Part shown: positions 1 through 8,836 of the stretch, piece by piece
Layout: the number at the start of each line of letters is the position of its first letter
Numbering within the stretch: position 1 is the stretch's first letter
Source of the DNA: Planctomycetota bacterium
Lineage (GTDB): Bacteria > Planctomycetota > Phycisphaerae > UBA1845
Direction of reading: 5' to 3'
Length of the DNA: 43,864 bases
Assembly: GCA_013151185.1 (NCBI GenBank)
Contig: JAADIU010000277.1
Coordinates: 13,053 to 56,916, forward strand
Translations under genes and position numbers: made by a program
The notes under the pieces: generated by a model
The model's database searches: none
Told to the model about the DNA's origin: nothing
Seen by the model: the letters and a program-made list of their open reading frames with translations, nothing else

Positions 1-13
1 ACAGGGTCGACAG

Positions 14-517
14 TTATTCGTCAAACGTACCCGGAAGATTGACATGGGGGAGCGTCTGAATTTCGCGATTCACCGTGCGATAGCGATTCTCTTTGCACCA
101 TTGCTCCAGCAAGGCGTTCGACTTCGATTCAACACCGATGCCATCGAGCAACAAGCCGTCGAACATTCGCGTATCACGTTGAAGATAGTCGAGAAACGCA
201 CCGAGGACTGCATCGTGGTGCGCGGGCCTGCACAGCACGTCGAGATGATCGCCCCGCACACCATCGCTACCCAGAAACTTCACCCATCGCGGTGATGCGG
301 ATCGATCAACGCAGAGCGGCCAAAGTCCGACGACACCATCGCGGTTGCATGCGGTCAGAACCCACGGCGTACAATTACGCCCCAGCGTATTCGCCCAAGA
401 TTGACACCATTGAAGCGTCGAGAAAATTGATGTGCCCGGTTCGACCTGCAACCCCAGCCACGCATCTCGCAGGTTCGGATCGTCGAGATCGTCGTACGCG
501 CAAACGGTCAGTTCCAC
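14..517 (-). pseudogene. CelD/BcsL-like (GNAT-fold) acyltransferase, N-terminal half, apparently cut by an in-frame stop; continues past the window edge
   Basis: The protein resembles the first half of CelD/BcsL-type acyltransferases of polysaccharide clusters: a hydrophobic FSTLQWCQSWANTLG segment, then LWPLCVDR, GDHLDVL and finally LPHVNLPGTFDE. Full family members run to about 350-400 residues; this frame ends after about 167. The TAA at 14-16 sits where relatives have Tyr in the conserved PYLDLPGSWEEYLxxLS stretch, and the 13 bases left in the window continue as L-S-T-L in the same frame, which fits the family. So I read it as a nonsense-interrupted gene whose second half lies outside the window. 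The ORF track starts at 601, but that overlaps the deacetylase by 94 nt. GTG at 517, with GGAG 9 nt upstream and a 10-nt overlap with the deacetylase stop, fits better. Translational coupling with the deacetylase is likely. Confidence 0.6.
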
Positions 518-1551
518 CCTTGTTGTCTCCGTCGACGGCGATCGAGCAGACCGCTGACTTCGAGCATGAACCGCGTTGGCGTGTGCCCCATGCCAATGCA
601 AACACGCGGCAACTCGAACTGCGAAGACGCGGCAGAGCAGAACCCCGCGATTGTGGTCACCGCATACTTAAAGCCAGCCGCTCGCAGGTGGGTTGTGTCT
701 GTTTGGCTGAAGTCGCCCGGTCCGCCATTGGGATAAGCGAATCCGACGGGATCGACACCCAGTTGATTTTGAATATCCGAAAGGCACCGTGCAACTTGTT
801 GCTCGCGCGTGGCCTCGGTTTGTCGACTCAAAATGGCGTGGTCGACCGTGTGCCCACCGACTTCGTGCCCCTCATCAACCAACGTGTGAAGCTGCGACCA
901 GGACAGCAATCGCAGCGATTCAATCGCTTCGCGCGGTGCCTGCGAAAGAAGTCGCCGATCGACGCGTGCCAAGATTCGTTGCAACGTTTGGATCGTCAGC
1001 GATTTGTGCGTGCTCGGCTTCCTGCACACCTCGTTGAGCGCAGGCGATGCAGCATCCTGCCGAATGTCGGGATATAGCCGCAGTAAATGCACCATTTCTG
1101 CCGGAGCGGGTCGGTTTGACGACAGTAACCCCGTCGCAACAAAGAACGTTGCAGGGATTCCCAACTCCTTGAGGATCGGACGCGCGTGGGTAAACGCACA
1201 CGCAGGCACATCGTCGAACGTCACCGCAATGCGTGGCGTCCTAGTATCGTTCGGTGTTTGATCATTGCGATAAATGTCAGCCAATCGCACAATTTCGGCG
1301 AAAGACTGAATCGTCTGCATCTGTTCGCGAAACTGGGTTTCGGTCACAAAATAATCAGGAACCCAGGGTTCACCCGCCAGTTCGTCTGCGATGACCCCGT
1401 GATAACACAACACGCGCAGCGACTGCCGACGTCGAAACAAACCGCGCAGGATTCCACGCCCTGGAGAAAGCCGAACCGATCGACCTGCCGCCTGCTTCAC
1501 CGGACGCGCTTCTTGAACAGCTTCTTGTGTTATCAGTTCAGGTGCGGCCAT
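508..1551 (-). CDS. Polysaccharide deacetylase (NodB/CE4 family)
   Basis: A 347-residue carbohydrate esterase 4 protein. The NodB core starts near residue 45 with LRVLCYHGV. It carries the metal/catalytic motif TFDD (VTFDDVPA), the zinc-binding HxxxH pair in GGHTVDHAIL, and a FAYPNG motif that matches the family's Y-P-x-G block. CE4 enzymes remove N- or O-acetyl groups from glycans using a divalent metal; the substrate here is presumably the exopolysaccharide made by the locus. No signal peptide is evident; the N-terminus is basic (RGLFRRRQSLR). The start at 1551 has CGGAG about 8 nt upstream. It lies 37 nt downstream of the methyltransferase and overlaps the next gene, so the three probably form one transcript. 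Confidence 0.9.
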   Translation of the reverse strand: MAAPELITQEAVQEARPVKQAAGRSVRLSPGRGILRGLFRRRQSLRVLCYHGVIADELAGEPWVPDYFVTETQFREQMQTIQSFAEIVRLADIYRNDQTPNDTRTPRIAVTFDDVPACAFTHARPILKELGIPATFFVATGLLSSNRPAPAEMVHLLRLYPDIRQDAASPALNEVCRKPSTHKSLTIQTLQRILARVDRRLLSQAPREAIESLRLLSWSQLHTLVDEGHEVGGHTVDHAILSRQTEATREQQVARCLSDIQNQLGVDPVGFAYPNGGPGDFSQTDTTHLRAAGFKYAVTTIAGFCSAASSQFELPRVCIGMGHTPTRFMLEVSGLLDRRRRRQQGWN

Positions 1552-1588
1552 CCGTTGCGCTCCGAAGCAGTCGATGCAGAAAGTTCAA

Positions 1589-2176
1589 TCAGTTCGCCTT
1601 GATGGCACTGGAAATCGCAAGTCGACGATACCAATCGATGGTGCATTGCGGATCAAACTTTGAAAAATGCGCCCGATAGTCGGCCAACGTATTTTGCCAA
1701 ATATTGTCCACGGGTTTGTTTCCCGACAGGTCGGTCGCAATGATTAAAATGAATCGGCCACCCGGTTTGATGTAGCGCATCAGGTTGCGTGTCATATTCA
1801 ACGCGGTCGCGCCCGACAGGTCATAGTGATAGATGCTGCAGCCGCGCGTGATGATGATGTCGAAGCTGGCTTCGTCGAACGATAGGTCAGCGGTTGCGTC
1901 GCCCTGAACGAAATTGCGCCCGGGATAGTTTTGTCGGGCGACCTCGATGCCGGTGGCGCTGATGTCGGTTCCGACGCAGTCAAATCCCATACGACAAAAC
2001 AGATTCGTATGGAACCCACTTCCGCAGGCGACCTCGAGCATCCGCAACCCGCGTGGCAAATCGAATCGCCTGACCAGATGCTTGCGATGCCACCACCATT
2101 CGCGAACGCGGCTATATCGCCAACCACCGCCCGCGTAGAACTTGTCATAACCCGTTGGTGCCAAAAGAGTTGCCAT
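1589..2176 (-). CDS. Class I SAM-dependent methyltransferase
   Basis: A 195-residue Rossmann-fold methyltransferase. Motif I is LEVACGSGFHT (residues ~47-57), followed by the acidic ribose-binding residue in VGTDIS and the motif II-like region FDIIITRGCSIYHYD. The length suits a bare catalytic domain. It may methylate a sugar or lipid intermediate of the exopolysaccharide, but the substrate cannot be read from the sequence. The start at 2176 has a GAGGGA stretch about 10 nt upstream. It is the first gene of the minus-strand set with the deacetylase and the CelD-like gene, and is transcribed divergently from the chain-length protein. Confidence 0.85.
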   Translation of the reverse strand: MATLLAPTGYDKFYAGGGWRYSRVREWWWHRKHLVRRFDLPRGLRMLEVACGSGFHTNLFCRMGFDCVGTDISATGIEVARQNYPGRNFVQGDATADLSFDEASFDIIITRGCSIYHYDLSGATALNMTRNLMRYIKPGGRFILIIATDLSGNKPVDNIWQNTLADYRAHFSKFDPQCTIDWYRRLAISSAIKAN

Positions 2177-2635
2177 CAGCCAGTATTCCCTCTTGCAAGC
2201 GTCAATACGTCAGCAAAACCGGCGAGCCAACCCCGCTCCAAACAGAGCGCGGGTCTGCGCGCACGAACCTAAACGGGTTATCGGCGGTAACGCGAACCGG
2301 TTTGAGAGGGGCTGATTGTCGTTCGATGTCGAAGGTGCGAACGGAGCAATTCTGCTTGCCGAACGCTTATCGGTCGTCATTTGGACGGCACCAATTCTGG
2401 CCCGCCGAGGTTGCGGGGTTCAGGCCATATCGGTCGAATCCGATAAAGACATGGGTACGCGGTATTGCGGAAGGACGTTTCCGGTCGCTCGGTTCTGCGC
2501 GGTTCAATTGCTTCGACGCAGGGCATCCGCGGATTTAACGAAAGTAGACCAGCGACGGCACGCCACATCGGCGCCGCTGTGTTTCCCGAAGTGCTGCGAA
2601 TCTTAGAGCATTGTACTTCTCAAAATGGAGTCGCT
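2177..2635. other. Divergent intergenic region of the exopolysaccharide locus
   Basis: About 460 bases lie between the divergent methyltransferase and chain-length genes. The ORFs listed here, including the 57-residue upstream extension of the chain-length ORF, lack recognisable domains and I take them as chance. Promoters for both directions must lie here, but I could not identify convincing -35/-10 or sigma-54 elements, a riboswitch or a repeat. Confidence 0.5.
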
Positions 2636-4564
2636 ATGAAGTCGGAACCAGTGACACAGAGTGACACTCGAACAGAACGCTCGGCGGAAGACTCGTCCTT
2701 TGTTCTGTTGCGAAACAACATTTTCGAGGTCTTTAGAATTCTCATCCTCAGGCGATGGGCGTTCTTTATTCCGTTTTGCCTCGTCGTATGCCTGGCAACG
2801 ATCATCAGCCAATACGTCCCCCGTGTGTACGAATCCACCACGGTCATCGAGCGCCGCGACCACCCGGTTCTGATCAACCTGCAACAGACGGTCGCGACGG
2901 GTGAGTTTGCCCGGTTCTTTCGCCCCACGCTTTCGCGCGATGTTAAGTCTGTCGAAACGATGGCGGATGCCGTCGAGCGGGCCAATATTATTCCGAACTT
3001 GCCACGCAACCCCGACGGAACACCAACCGAAGCGGGATGGGAACTGCTCCGCAAGAAAGGTGCGATACTGTCCGCAGGCGTCAACGTGCGGCTGATTCAA
3101 CGCACCGAGCACCTCGATCAAATTCAAATCACCTACAAAGGTCAAAGCCCCGACATACCCCGCCGTTTTGTGCGGGCCATCAAAGACGCCTATGTCCGCC
3201 GCGTGCGCGCTCAACTGGTCAGTCTGTTGGGTGATGCCAAGACGTACTTTGAGACGGCTGCCCAAAGGCAACGCCAACAAATCTCCGACCTCGAAGCGGA
3301 AACCCTCACATTTCAAGCGGAATTTATCGGGATCGACCCAACCAATCCGGGCGCGTTGAAGCTGAAGCTGACGTCGCTCGAAAGCGAAAAAGCCGAACTC
3401 GATCGCGATCTCGCCATGTTTGAACTCGAGATTGACGCCCGCAAAAACCGCGTCAAACAACACAAGCTGCGCAACCAACAAGCTCTGGCGCTCAACATCG
3501 GTTCGGCGAAACTGCTGGGCACGACCCTTGGCCCCAAAGCCCAATCCATCGAATCGGAAATCCTCAGCCTGCAGCGAGAAATCCACGAACTCAAAACCGC
3601 GCGACGAATGACCGATCGTCATCCCGACATCATCGAACTGGGCAAGCGCATCAACCGACTCAAGAGCCAGCTCGAATCGCACTACACTGCGGGCAAGTCC
3701 GACTCATCCACCGCTCCGGCAGGGCAACACATCGCTGCCGGCGGGAGCCCCGCAATATGGGATATGGAGTTGGCCGATCTGCAACTCGATTTGCAGGACC
3801 GCGAAAGTCGGTTCGCCGCAACCCAGCGACGACTCCGGATCGTCAACGGCGACATCATCAAGCACAAGCAGCTTGAAGACAACATCTTCCGCTATCGTGA
3901 GGATTTTCAGATCAAGCAGGATTTGCTCGGACAGGCGCGGACAGAGCATACGCAAAACTCGCGACGGGTCGCAGAGATTTCAAGCATTCTCAGCGCCGAC
4001 GAATCGCAACGGGGAATTTCCTTTGCCGAACTGACCCCACCCACAGCATGTATCAAACCCATCAGCCCGCGAAGCACAACGGTCCTGGCGCTATCCATCC
4101 TCGCCGGACTCGGTGCCGGAGCGGTGGGCGTATTGCGTAAGGAGCTGTTCGATCAAACCTACCATACCACGAAGCAGGTGACGCGCAGTTTGGGACTCGC
4201 AGTGCTCGAATCGGTTGAAGAATTCATCACGTCCGTCGAACGCGCTCGGCTGTTTCGACGTCGTGTGATCTACGCACCGACGATTGTTCTGGTATTGCTT
4301 TCAGCGGTGGGTATTTCATGCGCGGCTGCTTTCCTTAGCATTGAGCGACCCAAGACTTATGATCGCCTTATGAACAAACCGCGAAGCGCGTGGCAGCGAG
4401 CCTGGGGCGAGCCATCGATGGCTGATGCTTCAAAGCAACACGCGCCGGACGTCGCAAAGAAGAAAGCGGTCGATCAGAAGCCTGCCGAAGTTCGCAATCC
4501 AAACGAGCGGCTTACATCGGTGCAAGACGATGTCGCGCTGGCATCTGTCGAAGCCGGCAGCTAA
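2636..4564 (+). CDS. Wzz/GumC-like polysaccharide chain-length determinant protein
   Basis: A 642-residue inner-membrane protein of the polysaccharide co-polymerase class. A membrane helix near residues 42-58 (FFIPFCLVVCLATIIS) is followed by a periplasmic region (YVPRVYESTTVIERRD) and a long coiled coil with repeated charged heptads (about residues 225-450). A second helix lies near 480-500 (VLALSILAGLGAGAVGV), followed by LGLAVLESVEEF, which resembles the GumC C-terminal segment. An extra third helix lies near 545-567. No Walker A motif follows, so the BY-kinase is not fused. I moved the start from 2465 to ATG 2636 because GGAG lies 5 nt upstream and the membrane topology then fits. It probably sets glycan length together with Wzy/export proteins outside this window. 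Confidence 0.85.
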   Translation: MKSEPVTQSDTRTERSAEDSSFVLLRNNIFEVFRILILRRWAFFIPFCLVVCLATIISQYVPRVYESTTVIERRDHPVLINLQQTVATGEFARFFRPTLSRDVKSVETMADAVERANIIPNLPRNPDGTPTEAGWELLRKKGAILSAGVNVRLIQRTEHLDQIQITYKGQSPDIPRRFVRAIKDAYVRRVRAQLVSLLGDAKTYFETAAQRQRQQISDLEAETLTFQAEFIGIDPTNPGALKLKLTSLESEKAELDRDLAMFELEIDARKNRVKQHKLRNQQALALNIGSAKLLGTTLGPKAQSIESEILSLQREIHELKTARRMTDRHPDIIELGKRINRLKSQLESHYTAGKSDSSTAPAGQHIAAGGSPAIWDMELADLQLDLQDRESRFAATQRRLRIVNGDIIKHKQLEDNIFRYREDFQIKQDLLGQARTEHTQNSRRVAEISSILSADESQRGISFAELTPPTACIKPISPRSTTVLALSILAGLGAGAVGVLRKELFDQTYHTTKQVTRSLGLAVLESVEEFITSVERARLFRRRVIYAPTIVLVLLSAVGISCAAAFLSIERPKTYDRLMNKPRSAWQRAWGEPSMADASKQHAPDVAKKKAVDQKPAEVRNPNERLTSVQDDVALASVEAGS

Positions 4565-4589
4565 CCGACAGTGACGCGCAGCGAATCCG

Positions 4590-5975
4590 ATGCACACAAT
4601 GAGTCGCCGCATGACCACTGAGCCACGCCACGTCCTTATGATCGCGGCTGCCTTTCCGCCTGCTGGTGGTTCGGGCGTGCAGCGAACGCTCAAATTCACA
4701 AAGTACCTGCATCAATTCGGCTGGCAGCCGATCGTGTGGACCGTGGATCAAATCGACGGCTTGCCCACCGACGAATCGCTCTGCCTTGATATTCCACCCA
4801 CCGTCGAAGTACACCGCCAACGGCATCAGTCCGATCCATTCGGCGCTGGCTATGTGCTGCGCAGATTGCAACAAAGCGGTGGGCTCGCAACACGCCTGGC
4901 GAAAGCGGCAGAGTGGCGTCTTGAGAAGTGGCATCGACAACGCACCTGGCCCGATGAGTTCGCGAAGTGGGTTGATACAAGCGTCGCCCCGCTCGAAGCC
5001 CTCATCCACAAGCGAAACATCCGCGCCATCTATTCCACTTACAGCCCTGCCGCCAATCACCTACTGGCTCTGCAACTCAAGCGAAGAACCGGGCTGCCCT
5101 GGCTAGCCGACTTTCGCGACTTGTGGACCGATGACCTGCGCTACAACGAATCGAACCCGCGAAAGCACGCCGCGAATTTGAAACTCGAACAATCGGTTCT
5201 CGAAGAAGCGGATGCTGTCGTCGGTGTGTCGCCTTCGCAAACCCGCGTGCTCGCAAGTCACACACCCCAACAGGCGTCGAAATTCCACACCATCACCAAC
5301 GGGTTCGACCCTGCCGACTTCAAGAAACGCACGCGACACGACCGAAATCTCGATCGCCTATTCACGTTGGCATTTGTTGGCCGGTTCGATCGGCACCGAG
5401 CGGACGACGATCTGTTCGTTGCATTGCGTGAATTCGTGGACGGTTTGGGTGAGCGACGTGACCGATTCGTCTTCCGCATCGTAGGAGAGTTCGATTCGCG
5501 CACGGCGCAGAAACTCGAAAACGCCAAGATACCGTTTGCCGCAACGGGATATGTTTCGCATCAAGCAGCGGTCGCGGAGATGCGTTCTGCCGATGCGCTG
5601 CTGCTCACCACCGACCGGGGCGGGCCGAACGCGGACACGGTTATCTGCGGCAAAATATTTGAATACCTCGCCAGCGGTACACCCATCCTGTCGGTTGGAC
5701 CCGAAGGATGGGAGGGTGAGCGACTCATCCGTTCGCAGCAAGCCGGGCCCACCGTCGCATGGGTTCCGCAGCGCATCGCCAGTGCATTGAGCGAGATATT
5801 TGGCGCGTGGCAAAAGGGAAATCCCATGCACGGCGCTCAGGCGCAGAACGTCAAACGCTTTAGCCGCGTCCACCTCACAGAGCAGCTTGTCGAAGTACTC
5901 GATGGAATAACCGATTGCCACGTCGAAGCAACTTCACACGAACATCGCAGCATTGCAGAGCTTGCGCAATCCTGA
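4590..5975 (+). CDS. Glycosyltransferase, family 4 type (GT-B fold)
   Basis: A 461-residue GT-B glycosyltransferase. The N-terminal domain begins MIAAAFPPAGGSGVQR, the glycine-rich loop of family 4 enzymes that often act on NDP-sugars. The linker holds WLADFRDLW and VVGVSPSQT, and the C-terminal domain starts at TLAFVGRFD. The nucleotide-sugar site is GKIFEYLASGTPILSVGPEG, matching the family E-x7-E region only partly. Start codons at 4590, 4599 and 4611 are all possible and none has a clear ribosome-binding site. It lies 25 nt after the chain-length gene and is presumably cotranscribed, adding one sugar to the repeat unit on the cytoplasmic face. Donor and acceptor are unknown. Confidence 0.85.
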   Translation: MHTMSRRMTTEPRHVLMIAAAFPPAGGSGVQRTLKFTKYLHQFGWQPIVWTVDQIDGLPTDESLCLDIPPTVEVHRQRHQSDPFGAGYVLRRLQQSGGLATRLAKAAEWRLEKWHRQRTWPDEFAKWVDTSVAPLEALIHKRNIRAIYSTYSPAANHLLALQLKRRTGLPWLADFRDLWTDDLRYNESNPRKHAANLKLEQSVLEEADAVVGVSPSQTRVLASHTPQQASKFHTITNGFDPADFKKRTRHDRNLDRLFTLAFVGRFDRHRADDDLFVALREFVDGLGERRDRFVFRIVGEFDSRTAQKLENAKIPFAATGYVSHQAAVAEMRSADALLLTTDRGGPNADTVICGKIFEYLASGTPILSVGPEGWEGERLIRSQQAGPTVAWVPQRIASALSEIFGAWQKGNPMHGAQAQNVKRFSRVHLTEQLVEVLDGITDCHVEATSHEHRSIAELAQS

Positions 5976-6018
5976 CCAGCGAAGAGGTTCGCACCGCCTC
6001 AAACGGTTGGGCTGAAAT

Positions 6019-6357
6019 TCATTTCTTGGATTCGGTCTGAGGCGTAAACCCCCACCGCGCCGAAGCATACGCAACGATCACTTCCGCCAACGCTTCTTCA
6101 ATGGAAGCTCGATCGGCTCGAAAGAACTCGCCCGAGAGCACACGCCCCGTGATCAGCGCCGTATACGGTCCTTGGTCGCCGCCAGAACCATGTTCGCCAT
6201 CCCACTTAAGCATGATGACGGCACCGTCGGCACGAAGTTTTTCCAACAGAGGAAAGAGTTCGTCGATGCCCTTCCAGTCCACAGGCACCGGAGCCATGCC
6301 CAGGAACCGACACAGCTTGGGAATCATCCGGCTGGGTTTGGGTGGATTTTTGGGCAA
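6019..6357 (-). CDS. Hypothetical protein, 112 residues
   Basis: Not recognised as a named family. It is a soluble, mixed-composition protein with a proline/lysine N-terminus (MPKNPPKPSR), then WKGIDELFPLLEKLRADGAVIMLKWDGEHGSGGDQGPYTALITG. The codon pattern and domain-like alternation of hydrophobic and charged segments suggest a real gene. It converges with the glycosyltransferase (43-nt gap) and lies 198 nt downstream of the helicase gene on the same strand. No catalytic motif or membrane segment is visible. Confidence 0.55.
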   Translation of the reverse strand: MPKNPPKPSRMIPKLCRFLGMAPVPVDWKGIDELFPLLEKLRADGAVIMLKWDGEHGSGGDQGPYTALITGRVLSGEFFRADRASIEEALAEVIVAYASARWGFTPQTESKK

Positions 6358-6555
6358 GGGCGTCTTTCTATGACGAATCGGACAAGAAACATTCAGCTTC
6401 GTCCAGCCAGCGATTTGATCGAAGTCGGGTCATCCTGATAAACCGGTGGTGATCCGCTGGCAAGTCTTGTCGATGCAGACGGGTAACGATCAATCATAGG
6501 CGACCTATTCGGGATGGCCCGGAGATTCTGTTGATGCAGGCTTCCTACGGGTAGT

Positions 6556-7866
6556 TTACCTTCGCCGGCGAGAGGGTTTGAATCTTCCGCCGAGCGTGCG
6601 TCGCACCTTGGTCGCTGGTTGGCCATCCGCATCGGTCGAGGTTTCACCGGATGACGACTGCACGCGGCTTGCGAGAACTTCGCCGGGTGATTGCTGCGGC
6701 GCGACTGGCGTTTCGATCCGCACGGGCGAGGGTTTGTATCCGGGATAGTGAATCTCTTCGATCTGTGCGTTGATGAGCATTTCGATGTCGGTCAGCAATC
6801 GCCCTTCCTCACGGGTGACAAGGCTGACCGCTTTTCCGCGTTTGCCCATGCGGCCTGTGCGACCGATGCGGTGGACGTAGACCTGAATTTCGGGGGGAAG
6901 ATCGTAGTTAATAATGTGCGTGACGTTGTGAACATCGATCCCGCGCGCGGCGAGGTCGGTGGCGACCAGCACCTTCAAGCGGTTCTTCTTGAATTTGTCG
7001 AGGACGGCTTCCCGTTTGCTCTGGATCAAGTCGCCGTGGATTTCCATCGCCCCGTGGCCTTCCTTGAATAGCTTTGCGGCGACTTTGCGGGCGGCGGCTT
7101 TGGTGTTGGTGAAGACAATCACACGTTCGGGATCGTCGTGCTTGAGGATCGCGTTGACGGCGCGATCTTTGTCGCGTCGTTCTGCCGTCAAGAAATACTG
7201 ATCGATTTGTTCGACCGTCAGACTGTCGCGCGAGACGTTGATCTCGACCGCGTCGTTCATGTACTGCTTGCAAAGCCTTCGGATTTCGCCACCGATCGTG
7301 GCTGACACGAACACGGTTTGATGCGCCGAACGGATCTGACCCAAGATCTTTTTGATGTCATCGCGGAACCCGATGTCCAACATGCGATCCACTTCATCCA
7401 ACAAAGCAAACTCAACGTTGCGGATATCAAGAATCCCGCGGGCCATCATGTCCATCACGCGCCCGGGCGTCCCCACGCAAAAGTGAGGCTTCTTTCCAAG
7501 CTGATGAACCTGCGTTTGAATTTTTTGTCCGCCGTACACCGCGACGATGCGCAAACCGCTGAACTCCGCAAGCCGGCGCAACTCACCCGTCACCTGCACA
7601 GCCAACTCGCGCGTGGGCACCAGGCAAATCGCCTGCAAGCCTTTCGACCGATCGATCATTTGTAGCGTCGGAATACCAAAGGCTGCCGTCTTGCCCGTAC
7701 CGGTTTTGGCCTGACCAAGTACATCGTGGCCGGCAAGGATTTTCGGGATCAGTTCGCTTTGAATTTCGGAGGGTTCCTCGTAACCGACTTTTGCGAGGGC
7801 CTTGAGAAGGGGGGCTTCGACGCCAAGATCAGCGAACGCCTGGGGAAGATCAGGATGTTTCTGCAT
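6556..7866 (-). CDS. DEAD-box family ATP-dependent RNA helicase (motif II reads DEVD)
   Basis: A 436-residue helicase with every core motif in order. These are the Q motif (FADLGVEAPLLKAL...PSEIQ), Walker A AKTGTGKTA, Ia PTRELAVQV, Ib TPGRVMD, motif II DEVD, III SAT, IV VIVFTNTK, V ATDLAARGID and VI HRIGRTGR. DEAD-box helicases unwind short RNA duplexes during ribosome assembly and mRNA decay. The usual DEAD box is replaced by DEVD, keeping the two acids and the final Asp but changing Ala to Val. The C-terminal tail is basic (KVRRTLGGRFKPSRRRR) and could bind RNA. The start at 7866 has GGAG 4 nt upstream. Confidence 0.93.
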   Translation of the reverse strand: MQKHPDLPQAFADLGVEAPLLKALAKVGYEEPSEIQSELIPKILAGHDVLGQAKTGTGKTAAFGIPTLQMIDRSKGLQAICLVPTRELAVQVTGELRRLAEFSGLRIVAVYGGQKIQTQVHQLGKKPHFCVGTPGRVMDMMARGILDIRNVEFALLDEVDRMLDIGFRDDIKKILGQIRSAHQTVFVSATIGGEIRRLCKQYMNDAVEINVSRDSLTVEQIDQYFLTAERRDKDRAVNAILKHDDPERVIVFTNTKAAARKVAAKLFKEGHGAMEIHGDLIQSKREAVLDKFKKNRLKVLVATDLAARGIDVHNVTHIINYDLPPEIQVYVHRIGRTGRMGKRGKAVSLVTREEGRLLTDIEMLINAQIEEIHYPGYKPSPVRIETPVAPQQSPGEVLASRVQSSSGETSTDADGQPATKVRRTLGGRFKPSRRRR

Positions 7867-7934
7867 ATCGCTCCAATACAGTCTCGACGCCTACGAGGAG
7901 CATGTTAGCAGAGGGCACGCCTCATCGCCAGCAA

Positions 7935-8792
7935 CTACGAAGGCGATCCTGAACCCGAAATTAGGATCATTCCCCACAATTGCACAAGATTAAAAAGCGT
8001 GTGGCCGACCACGCTCGCGACGATCGACCGCCTCCAAATCATGAACAATGACCACACCACGGCCACCGCGAACAACGGTATCACAACAACCGGCACCTGA
8101 ACGTTCGTGTGCAACCCCGCGAACAGAAGGGCCGATAACGCCATTGCAACCGTCCATCCGCCCGTGATTCGACGCAAGTGCGTGACCAGAATGCCGCGAA
8201 AAACAGCTTCCTCCCATGCTGCCCCCAACACGATCATGACAGTGAGCATCGCTGGCCCGAGATCAGGGAGCATCGTTTCGACGCGTTGCGAGTTGCCGCT
8301 GAACGGATTGGTGCCGCTCGGCCAAACGGCGAAAAGGATTCCAACCATCAGAAAAAAAGCCGCGAGACTTGCAACCGCCACGAGAATTCCCCACGCGCAC
8401 TCAGACAACCACCGATCACGCGAAAGGCCAATTGAAGCGGGAGAACAACCCGACCGCCGCATCAATATGAGCGCCACGAAAACAACGGAAGACCCCACAG
8501 AAAACGTGATCACCATCGCCAACAACGGATGTTCACCGCTCTCCAAATCAATTCCTGCCAATTGGGCCAGAAGAACCGCGGTGATCTGAAGAAGAAGAAA
8601 CGTTGCGATGAGAAAAACCAAGTGCGCTGCCGCCCGTGATCGCGGTAGATTCTCAAGACGAAGTGGATTTGACGACTGGCTACAGTAGAAGCCTGACCCA
8701 TCGATCGGCGTCGCAACGGGAATGAACGCGTCTGCTTCCCGCGCATTGGAGTCAAATGCATCGCCGTCGGGTGTCGGGTCGTTCGGCGTCAT
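7935..8792 (-). CDS. CPBP family intramembrane metalloprotease (CAAX/Abi type)
   Basis: A 285-residue polytopic membrane protein with about seven hydrophobic segments. It carries the three CPBP signatures: EEAVFRG (motif 1, paired glutamates), the FAGLHTNVQ segment (motif 2 His), and GHTLFNLVQ (motif 3 His...Asn). The family includes CAAX-processing Rce1-like proteases and bacteriocin-immunity proteins; the substrate here is unknown. The N-terminal 50 residues are hydrophilic and acidic (NDPTPDGDAFDSNARE), presumably cytoplasmic. It lies 68 nt upstream of the helicase gene and 44 nt downstream of the yebC remnant on the same strand. The start at 8792 lacks a strong ribosome-binding site. Confidence 0.85.
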   Translation of the reverse strand: MTPNDPTPDGDAFDSNAREADAFIPVATPIDGSGFYCSQSSNPLRLENLPRSRAAAHLVFLIATFLLLQITAVLLAQLAGIDLESGEHPLLAMVITFSVGSSVVFVALILMRRSGCSPASIGLSRDRWLSECAWGILVAVASLAAFFLMVGILFAVWPSGTNPFSGNSQRVETMLPDLGPAMLTVMIVLGAAWEEAVFRGILVTHLRRITGGWTVAMALSALLFAGLHTNVQVPVVVIPLFAVAVVWSLFMIWRRSIVASVVGHTLFNLVQLWGMILISGSGSPS

Positions 8793-8836
8793 GGGTCGTT
8801 GGCCACCGTGTGGGGAGTCGGCGAAATGAGAGTTCG

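Noticed and set aside
2603-3682. A 359-residue minus-strand ORF opposite the chain-length gene
   Set aside because: Shadow ORF; the plus frame has membrane helices, coiled coil and a good ribosome-binding site.
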